16,508 bases of DNA, taken from assembly GCA_001953115.1 (NCBI GenBank), contig LSSL01002313.1, forward strand, positions 1 through 16,508, read 5' to 3'. This stretch comes from Smittium mucronatum (lineage: Eukaryota > Kickxellomycota > Harpellomycetes > Harpellales > Legeriomycetaceae). Of the stretch, positions 9,516 to 16,508 are shown piece after piece. The notes under the pieces are model-generated. The model was given only the letters and a program-made list of their open reading frames with translations, was not told the origin of the DNA and made no database searches. Position numbers and translations under genes: made by a program. Within the stretch, counting starts at the first letter, position 1, and every line of letters begins with the position of its first letter.

Positions 9516-11421
9516 TATTTTATTAATGAATATATAATCATAGACTATTATTATTGTAAAATAAAATAAAATCTATATAATGATTATCAAATTTAAAAAT
9601 ATACATTTATTGTATAAAATAATTCGAATTTTCCCAAAGAAATATAAAAATAATTAGATAGTAAAAGATCTGTTATTTGGAATGTAAATAACTATTGAAA
9701 TTATAAAATTAACTCTAAAAATAAATAATCAAACACAGGTATAATAGAATAATAATATATATATTTTGGTTTGATATACTTTTTGGAATTTTTTTTGGTA
9801 CATTAAAATAATTTTTAAGAAATTGTATAAACTTTTACTCTTTAATTTTTAATCAAAAAAATAAATATCCCGGCTATTAGTAGAAATGGAAAATTATTAA
9901 CGTTTTTTCAATCTAATTTCTAAAATTGGTGATTTAATTGGCAGGAAATTTGAAGAATATTTCTGGGTCTTAAATTTACACGCTGGTTCTTATATTTTGT
10001 AGCATAAGCATTAATCTATTACATGAAATATTTAAAAACATTAATTTCTAACATTTCATATTTATATCAAAATTGAAAAATCACTGGCCATATTTTTTTT
10101 CAAAGATGAATTTAAATTGTTTATTTAATAATTTTTTTATTAAAAGGTACTATAATTTTGTTTCTTTATAAGAAAGTTATCATTTCCCAACTTTTTTTGA
10201 TTTTAAAATATAGAATAATTATAATTTTTAATATTAAAAATTATTTTAATTCCTGGTCTGAATACAATGATTTAGCATAAAAAACATTATATAAGCTATT
10301 ATGATGGAAATTTTTCAACTAAGAAGAGATGGAGATTTATTCAAAAAGAAACAGAATTGAGTTTCTAAAAATTTCCCTAAAAAATACCAACTTAAATAAA
10401 ATTATTTTACCTGCCAATAATAACTAATGAATAATCAAGAAAAGGTAGAAAAAAAAAATCTAATTTTTTACTCTTTATTCTAATGATTTTATATATTGGA
10501 AATTATGAATGCCTCAAAATTTATTCCATTTCTCTCATTTTGCTAGCCGTAAGCCCAATTTTTTAAATAATAAATCGTTACTATTTTATACATATATTTT
10601 TCATAATAAGAGTTATCAAAACCTTAATATTGGATCAATTTATGTCATTTGTAATAAAAAAAAACCAAGATGTATTTGTTATGGATAATTATATCAATAA
10701 TTAATAAAAGTATGACATCTTCCATTAAGAGAAAAATATTTTTTCAAATTTTTAATATAATAAAATATTATATTTTAAAATTATTAACATACTTTCTAGA
10801 TTGTTGTATTGTTAAATATATTTTGATTAATAAAATCCAATTGATTTATATTTGCAGTATGTTAAACCTATCACATCAAAAAAAATCCAAAGATAACCAA
10901 TTTTAGTGGATTTTGGCGAATAAATTGAATTTACTAATAGTGAACTATAATTTTTTTGTTTCAAGAAAGAAAATCAAAATTTTCAAAAAGAAATATTTGA
11001 ATTTTCTATTTTTAAATTAAGTTAGTTAATTATTATTCATTTTTTTATTAATAAATATTATTTAAAAGCTATTTTTTGTTAAGCTTTCAAAGAAATAAGT
11101 GGATTTATTTCAAAAATAATACTTTTCGAAAAATAGAAAAAAAATTATAAAATAATTCACCTTTATATATAAAAATCTATAACTATATATTAGATAAAAC
11201 TTTATAAATTAAAAATTAAAAGATAATTAAATATGTAAAGAAGCAATAGCGCTATATTAGTAAACATTGATTTGTATCAATAAAATTTCAAATTGAAAAG
11301 GGCATATATTCGTCAAAATTTCAATATTTGTTCAATAAAAATAATTTTCCATCTACATTTCTGCTTATTAATAGTACAGGTCATAATAAATTATTTTTTT
11401 ACGATTGTAAAATTTTTTTTC

Positions 11422-11485
11422 GTAAAAGCGACTTTATTTTTGTAAAATTTTATTTGTAAAAGCGATTTTATTTTTATAAAATTTA
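11422..11485. repeat. 34-bp tandem repeat, about two units
   Basis: The blocks gtaaaagcgactttattttt (from 11422) and gtaaaagcgattttattttt (from 11456) start 34 bp apart, and the rest of the unit (gtaaaattttattt compared with ataaaattta) also agrees. A partial related block, gtaaaatttttttt, precedes them at 11407. The tract is short and diverged, with no sign of function. Confidence 0.7.
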
Positions 11486-13167
11486 AAAAAATATTCTAAA
11501 ATTCATTTAGCTGTATTATCAATATCTCAAAAAAGAGTTATATTTTTGCACCGTATTAATTATTTTTTTTCTTCAATCTATAGATTATATTTTTAAACCC
11601 ATTTAATAGTATTTTTTTACAAAATATGAGCTCTTCTATACTATTAAAATATATTAAAAGTGTTGTAAAAAAAAGAATAAATAAATAAATTACAATATCA
11701 AAAATTCAGGATAATTTTTTAAAAACTGTGGATATGATTTTTATTAAAATTCAGAATTATATTGCGAAAAGTAAGTTGTTATAATAGAATTAGAGTTTTA
11801 GGATTCTATATTTTAAAAGTTACTCTTTATTTTTGTTAATAGTTTATCAACTCAACTGATTAATTTGGATTTGAAAACTCAACATTATTGGTAAATGATG
11901 CAAATATATAAAAATGAATGCAGCTTTATCAAATTTAAATAATTTTTTTTGGAAAAAGTGAAAAAAGCTTAACTAAATTATCAGTTTTGGTTTAATTTAT
12001 ATAACGAATTATATTGAAAAATATGACACTAAGTGAGATAAAAAAGCAACTTAAAATACAGGATAATTTATCAAAAAAATGGATTACGTTCAATAACATC
12101 ATACTTTTTCAAAAAATTCATTAAATTAATATTAAAATAATATATATCAAGATGAATTTTTTTAATCAAATTGGTCCAAACATCTCAAATTAAAAAATTG
12201 CGATTTATTTAGCTGATATGTGTATTTTTTCTCATTTTTGAAAAATCTGGATTCCATAATACTGGTAAGATTTTTTTCTATATTTTTTTAAAAAGATATA
12301 AAATCAATAAAAAAATTAATTTCAGGCTTAGTAAGGGCGATTAATAAAGATAACAGTATCAATTTTAAAGCATTAATAATTATAGTATTCTCATTTGTAT
12401 ATTTATTGAGTAATTCTTAGCTGAATATTATTCAAAAGTTTTTAGGGGTAAAAAAAAATTTAGCATTAAGAATGCCATAAACTATTATATGTGCAAAATT
12501 AATTTTTGCATTATTAAACTGAATACTCACTGATTTTTTTTTTATTAACTTAAATTCGTCTAAATAAAAACTACCTGATAAATGGTAATATTCCTTTTGG
12601 AAAATTTAAAATATGTAGGCAATTTTTATTCCGTCTTTGCGCATGTTATGAATACTTGCAAGAATATTTTTTTTTGTAAAAAAAATATACTAGAATTATC
12701 TTTTTTCCTAGTAAACTGTTAGTATAAAATAATAAAGATGAAAAAGAAAAAGATAATAGATTTAAAAAAAATGTAGAGTCCATAGTCGCTTAATAAAAAA
12801 CTGGAAAGTTTCTATTAATAATACTGCCAAAAATTAATATAAAGCAAAAGTTTTGTATAAAAAATATATATGTTTAGATATATACCAAAATTGTAATAAT
12901 TTCAGACTTTTTTATTTTCAACGTTCAGTTTGATTAAAACTAAGCCATTTTGAACTTAACGAATTATTTTGATAAATTTGCCAATATTTTTGAATATAAT
13001 TCTATCTTAATTGAATGTTTATTTTTCAATATAACCAGTCTATTTAAAATAAACTGAAATTAATAATTTAGCTAAGCTTTTTTAAGCAAAACCAATTGGT
13101 TTTATGTTTTTGAAAATATTTGATAAAGCCGCATTTATATTAATCAACTTGGATTATATATCATTGA

Positions 13168-13563
13168 TGTGTGTTTATTAAATTTAAAGACCCCAATCAA
13201 TTCGATAGCTTAATATTCTTATTTATGGGATTTCTAATTCCAATTAAACAAATTGATCTTGGCGTTTTCAAGGCCTATAAGATCGGTAGAAAAAAGGGTC
13301 TCACCCCTCGAAAAATCTCCCGTAGAATGAAAATAAGGAATTTAGTGTTAATATACGACACTATAAATTTTTACATACTCTTTAGAGTTGGGGCCTTAGA
13401 TAGAGGCTTGGAGCCGCAATCAATTCAGGTTTCGACTAATATGTAGATTGACTCGATCTCATACGCTAAAATACTAGCAATCCGAACATTGTATCTTTTT
13501 TTACATTCTGAACCAATTCTACTCTATCATATTATGATGACCCCTCTTCACCTTAATAACTGA
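13168..13563 (+). pseudogene. Probable Tc1/mariner-like transposase N-terminal remnant with in-frame TAG
   Basis: After a TGA at 13165, one frame stays open to TAG 13444-13446 and, in the same frame, continues to TGA 13561-13563. The central part reads LGVFKAYKIGRKKGLTPRKI, then SRRMKI and IYDTINFY. This resembles the first helix-turn-helix of Tc1/mariner transposases, where an amphipathic helix is followed by a ...PREIS-R...-VYDTI-RY pattern and a basic GRP linker (here DRGLEP). The fold binds the transposon ends. No DDE/DDD catalytic domain is visible downstream, and no ATG opens the frame before the HTH-like block except one at about 13225. I could not find terminal inverted repeats. It could alternatively be one exon of an unrelated host gene. 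The stretch is distinctly richer in G+C than the DNA to its left. Confidence 0.45.
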
Positions 13564-14467
13564 ATTTAAACCCCATATCCTTTAATTTTAATGTGTATAA
13601 ATAAAGTATGCATGTAGTAGAAACATTAGTAATAATCAATTTTTTAAATTTTCCAATGGGCAATTATATTTCACTTTTTTACAAAAAAAGATTAATCAGG
13701 CTTGGATTCTAGTCCTTTCTGCTAATTACGAGACATTTCCCATTTTCCTATTTAACCTACATCAGATTTATCCCAATTTTTGGCACTAATAATTTAGCAT
13801 TAAACACATTTTTCCAAAAGACACATTTACTAAAAATTGGTTATTTTTACAGAGTAATTGTATTTCGATTTTGTTTTTTAACTGGTTCGATAATTAGGTA
13901 TAGTTTCATGTAGGTCAAATATCCTAACATCTCCAACAATTATCCCAATGCATTATTTCAGGAATGGAATTAGTTTATATAAGACCTTTTACAGTATTTG
14001 CATATATTTTAAGGTTGATTTGACACCAAAATATCTCCTAACCCTCTTCCAACTCAATCTACAGTTCTCTGGGGTCATTTATATATTATAGGTTAAAAAA
14101 AATATCAAAATAAACCCTTGGCTCCAGTAAATACATTTCTGTAAGTGTAATAAGCGAATAATTTATTGAAAAAAATACATGAAAACTTTACTCTTTGAGA
14201 TTATAATCATGATGATAAAATTTGTCTATTTTCGATTGTATCTTTAAAACTTGTCTATTTGGGAGAGTCTTTTCAAGACAAACTAATTTTTACATCGTAA
14301 ACCATTGGCATTACAAAGATCAACAATCATTAAACCAATCGAAATTAACTAAGCTTTATAGTCATTTTATAAGTTCAACATTTTGCCAATAGGGAATTTC
14401 TTTTTGCGATATTAAATTTGAACTAACCAATAAATATCCCTTAATCTTTTGCAAGTGTCCAAATTAG
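13564..14467. other. Unassigned stretch with more mixed base composition
   Basis: This stretch has more C and G than the 5 kb to its left, but every frame is broken frequently on both strands and no motif was recognised. It may hold intronic or old mobile-element sequence. Confidence 0.45.
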
Positions 14468-14608
14468 AAAATCAGTAAAGATTTTATCGAAAAGTGTCAA
14501 ACTCTTAAGGGGAATCTGCCATCTTTGTACCATAGGTACCGGCTTAAGCCCGCATTTCATTTAAATCCGCAAAAAATCTTGTGTTGTAGAAATTTAAAGT
14601 TTTTTTAA
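14468..14608 (+). other. Small GC-richer open patch, unassigned
   Basis: Between TAG 14465-14467 and TAA 14606-14608 the plus strand is open for 46 codons with varied residues (includes QTLKGNLPSLYHRYRLKPAF), with no ATG. The opposite strand is also open at 14441-14560 from an ATG (39 codons, begins MKCGLKPVPMVQRW). Two palindromic blocks lie together, gtacc-ata-ggtac at 14527-14539 and ggcttaagcc at 14541-14550. I do not recognise either reading. It could be an exon or a decayed element fragment on either strand. Confidence 0.25.
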
Positions 14609-14928
14609 TGTAACTATTTACTAAAGCAAATTCGTTCAGTAATTTTTTTATGGATGTTGATTAGATAGCATTTCTCTAAATGTCGAATAAGCTTTGCAAT
14701 ATTTTCCTTTTTGGAAAAATTACCCATAGTTGATTTTTAGGCCAATATTTTTTATATTATCGTTAATTAATATACATAGTTTCTGCCAATAGCCCACCCA
14801 AAACCTTAGCCACTTATGGAAGCAAATTTAGAAACCTGTATTTTTATCTATTGAAAAAGGTAGATGTGTTTTTTCTACTGGTTGATATCTGGAAAATATT
14901 TAAAAATGAACTCTATTTATTGGCTTGA
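14609..14928. other. AT-rich stretch without a gene
   Basis: No open frame with a recognisable product is seen on either strand. Confidence 0.5.
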
Positions 14929-15060
14929 GCAAAGTCCTCGAACTCAAAAAATCCGCACTGTGAAATAGCGTTCAAAAACATACTTGGCTCTTTCGTCGCA
15001 GGCGGGCCAATTGGCGCCATTTTCATGACCAACATTTATGCTTCCTTGTTTTTCAATTAA
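14929..15060. other. Second GC-richer open patch, unassigned
   Basis: The plus strand is open for 43 codons from 14929 to TAA 15058-15060 (includes FKNILGSFVAGGPIGAIFMT, a hydrophobic, membrane-like end). On the minus strand an ATG at 15026 opens 37 codons ending at TAG 14913-14915 (begins MKMAPIGPPATKEPS), and another minus frame is open across the same place. Palindromes gccaattggc (15006-15015) and ggcgcc (15013-15018) form its core. Several frames stay open partly because a GC-rich patch has few stop codons. No family was recognised, and it may be an exon or a piece of a mobile element. Confidence 0.25.
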
Positions 15061-15503
15061 AAAATTAACACTGTATCAGATAAATTGTTGAAATTGTCAA
15101 ATAGATTTGTATAAATTTAGCGATTTGAAGTACTTATCAAACATGGAGACAAAGTGTTTAGCTGACTTCTACTGTAATAATTTTTTTTTTTATATATTTG
15201 TTTTACATTATATGTAATATATAATGCTTTCATAACATAAATATTTATTTATAGAATTATTGGAAAAGTTATAATTCTAAACGCATTTTATTTGAGTATT
15301 GACTAAATAATAATTAAATTTGCATGTTTTTTTTTGGTTTTTAATGACGTTATCAAACAATAGAATTCAGTGATACAAAAATAAAAACAAGAAATACTTG
15401 CTTCTTTAGAGCATTGAGATCAGGCGATTTCATGTCTTTTACTAATGATAAAATAAAGTCTCAGATGAAGAAAATAAAGTTGCAGAACCTGATTAACCTT
15501 TTT

Positions 15504-15504
<1 letters not shown>
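15061..15504. other. AT-rich upstream spacer of the protease-homologue gene
   Basis: No coding frame is supported. T-runs (for example 15179-15191) and AT-rich simple sequence dominate. Distal control elements of the downstream gene could lie here but none is identifiable by eye. Confidence 0.45.

Positions 15505-15536
<32 letters not shown>
15505..15536. repeat. (TAA)n microsatellite
   Basis: An uninterrupted trinucleotide run of ten TAA units plus TA lies about 180 bp upstream of the TATA box at 15717. It is probably length-polymorphic. Confidence 0.95.
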
Positions 15537-15716
15537 GAACCCCATATTAAGCTCTACTTCTACTTCTGCAAGATTGTCCTCCTCTAGTAACCAGATACAA
15601 GTTTATTACATCCAATCTTTTTTTAGCAATTTTTTTTTTTCAATTTCGTTTTAAATAAAATAAATTCGAAACTGGGGTGACTGATTTTAATAGAAAATCT
15701 CATAAAGTCCAAAAAG

Positions 15717-15724
15717 TATAAATA
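15717..15724 (+). promoter_or_regulatory. TATA box of the serine protease homologue gene
   Basis: TATAAATA followed by GGC is a near-consensus metazoan TATA box. A TCATC initiator-like sequence around 15750-15754 lies about 30-35 bp downstream, the usual distance to the transcription start. From there to the ATG at 15895 there is no other ATG. This arrangement fits a strongly expressed, tissue-restricted gene such as those for secreted gut, salivary or venom proteins. The expression site is inferred. Confidence 0.7.
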
Positions 15725-15871
15725 GGCTATCGTTTTCAACACTTGATCTTCATCTCATCAAGTTATCAAAACCAAAAGAAAGAAGAAAAATAAATACAAA
15801 TACAAAAAAAACCTTACGTTCAAACAATATAGGCTGTTTAAAACCAATCAAGTAAAAAGAAATTAAGGGAG

Positions 15872-15885
15872 TCATATTTTTTTAG
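15872..15885 (+). promoter_or_regulatory. Possible 3' splice site in the 5' leader
   Basis: A T-rich run ending in TTTAG stops ten bases before the start codon and looks like an intron acceptor. A matching donor is not clear: the nearest GTAAAA at about 15852 would give an intron of only about 35 nt. The leader may simply be unspliced. Confidence 0.25.
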
Positions 15886-15894
15886 GAAGACAGA

Positions 15895-16508
15895 ATGTTC
15901 TATATTAATTTATATCTTTGTATTTGCCTTTTGAACCTTTCCTTTGTATTCTCTGGTTATCCGTTTTCTATGAGAAATGTACAAGATACTTTTTTCAAGG
16001 AAACAATTGAAAAAATTGAGAGAGAAGAATATCCCAACTATGTTGTAAAAATTCAAAAGAATAAAGGAGGAAATTTTGAGTACGTGTGTGATGGTGTCCT
16101 GATTTCTCAAAAACGTGTTGTTACAGCTGCCTCGTGTGTAAAAGATGTTGCTGAGTATAGGATCATGTTCCATAACCCAAAAAATGAAGCATATGAATCG
16201 CTTGAATTTAAAAGTTATGCAATTCACAAAGATTTCTATGAGGACAACAATGCTGGCAGAAAGGGTAGTAATATTGCCATATTTAATCTTGTAAAACACG
16301 CGAATGTTTTTCGATTCATCGGAATATCATATAAAAGTAATATAAATTACTACTATTTGGCATTAAATGATGATAAAATAGTAAAATACCAATATAGAGA
16401 AAGAATACAAGATAAAAATGCCGAAATCGCAGATTGCGATGATTGTATAGTCCTAAGATCTAGCAAAGAAAAGAACACTAATCTTAGACCTGGATCTCCG
16501 GTATTTGA
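15895..16508 (+). CDS. Secreted, predicted catalytically inactive S1 serine protease homologue (partial, runs off the window)
   Basis: ATG at 15895 is the first ATG after the promoter and opens 204 codons with no stop before the window ends. Residues 1-20 form a signal peptide (hydrophobic LYLCICLLNLSFVF, likely cleavage after VFS), so the product is secreted. The trypsin/chymotrypsin fold is shown by YPNYVVKIQ (residues 46-54), VCDGVLISQKRVVTAASC (64-81; Cys pair matching Cys42-Cys58), SNIAIFNL (125-132) and RPGSPVF (198-204). Spacing from the His57 position to the Asp102 position is 46 residues, as in active family members. However, TAAHC reads TAASC (Ser80), the DIA Asp is Asn126, and the GDSGGP Ser position aligns with Pro199. 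All three triad residues therefore appear substituted and the protein should not cleave peptides. No IVGG activation site is present. The stretch from Asn126 to Pro199 is about 20 residues shorter than in chymotrypsin and lacks the GWG motif. Family precedents are insect serine protease homologues and the inactive protease paralogues of scabies mites. No intron is visible in the part shown. Confidence 0.85.
   Translation, partial: MFYINLYLCICLLNLSFVFSGYPFSMRNVQDTFFKETIEKIEREEYPNYVVKIQKNKGGNFEYVCDGVLISQKRVVTAASCVKDVAEYRIMFHNPKNEAYESLEFKSYAIHKDFYEDNNAGRKGSNIAIFNLVKHANVFRFIGISYKSNINYYYLALNDDKIVKYQYRERIQDKNAEIADCDDCIVLRSSKEKNTNLRPGSPVF

Larger units (their letters stand above)
7916..13160. other. 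About 5 kb of extremely AT-rich sequence without a supportable gene
   Basis: Base composition is visibly lower in G+C than in the flanks, stops occur in all six frames at the density expected from the composition, and no protein motif was recognised. The longest open stretch (10670-10906, plus strand) is a low-complexity Ile/Leu/Lys/Phe string that chance can explain at this composition. The stretch contains one inverted repeat pair and one 34-bp tandem repeat, listed separately. It may be old mobile DNA mutated beyond recognition or intergenic spacer. Confidence 0.6.

Noticed and set aside
8948..10290. Recurring box tagcataaaaa-cattat at 8948-8965 and 10273-10290
   Set aside because: The match is short and AT-rich, and its flanks do not align well enough to call a repeat family.
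10670..10906. 78-codon plus-strand frame of Ile, Leu, Lys and Phe
   Set aside because: It is low complexity, has no recognisable motif, and is of a length expected by chance in 5 kb of very AT-rich DNA.
15910..16299. 129-codon open frame on the minus strand
   Set aside because: It is the antisense shadow of the protease-homologue CDS, whose plus-strand frame has a signal peptide and clear S1 motifs.
1..16508. A new defence, CRISPR or secondary-metabolite system
   Set aside because: No multi-gene cluster, spacer array or operon structure exists in the window; the content is mobile-element relics plus one secreted protein gene.

Overview
The window is eukaryotic and very AT-rich (roughly a quarter G+C by eye), with few intact genes and much decayed mobile DNA. 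A secreted trypsin-fold gene behind a TATA-box promoter, together with the retrotransposon remnants, suggests an arthropod (an insect or mite with an AT-rich genome). This is inference: there is no ribosomal RNA, tRNA or housekeeping gene to fix the lineage. I see no prokaryotic operon, CRISPR array, tRNA or rRNA.

Left part (1-7915): two copies of one non-LTR (LINE-type) retrotransposon family lie in the same orientation. Copy 1 (1 to about 2340) is cut by the window edge. It holds the linker, the reverse transcriptase, a C-terminal zinc-knuckle remnant and a 3' UTR, in one frame for about 1.9 kb with several stops and one frameshift. Copy 2 (about 2960 to 7915) is longer and much more decayed. 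It has an ORF1 remnant (2975-4027), an ORF2 start with an apurinic/apyrimidinic-type endonuclease remnant (4653 onward), a reverse transcriptase that has lost its catalytic aspartates, and the same C-terminal and 3' end. Neither copy can be active.

Middle (7916-13160): about 5 kb of extreme AT-rich sequence with no supportable gene. It contains a pair of inverted, roughly 100-bp related repeats about 900 bp apart and a short 34-bp tandem repeat.

Right-middle (13168-15060): a less AT-rich stretch. It has an open frame that resembles the N-terminal helix-turn-helix of Tc1/mariner transposases, interrupted by a TAG, and two short GC-richer patches that stay open in more than one frame and are unassigned.

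Right end (15505-16508): a (TAA)n microsatellite, then a compact core promoter (TATAAATA), an ATG-free leader and the only intact-looking gene. The gene starts at 15895 and runs off the window. It encodes a secreted S1 (trypsin/chymotrypsin) family protein in which the positions of all three catalytic residues are substituted, so it is a predicted inactive serine protease homologue.
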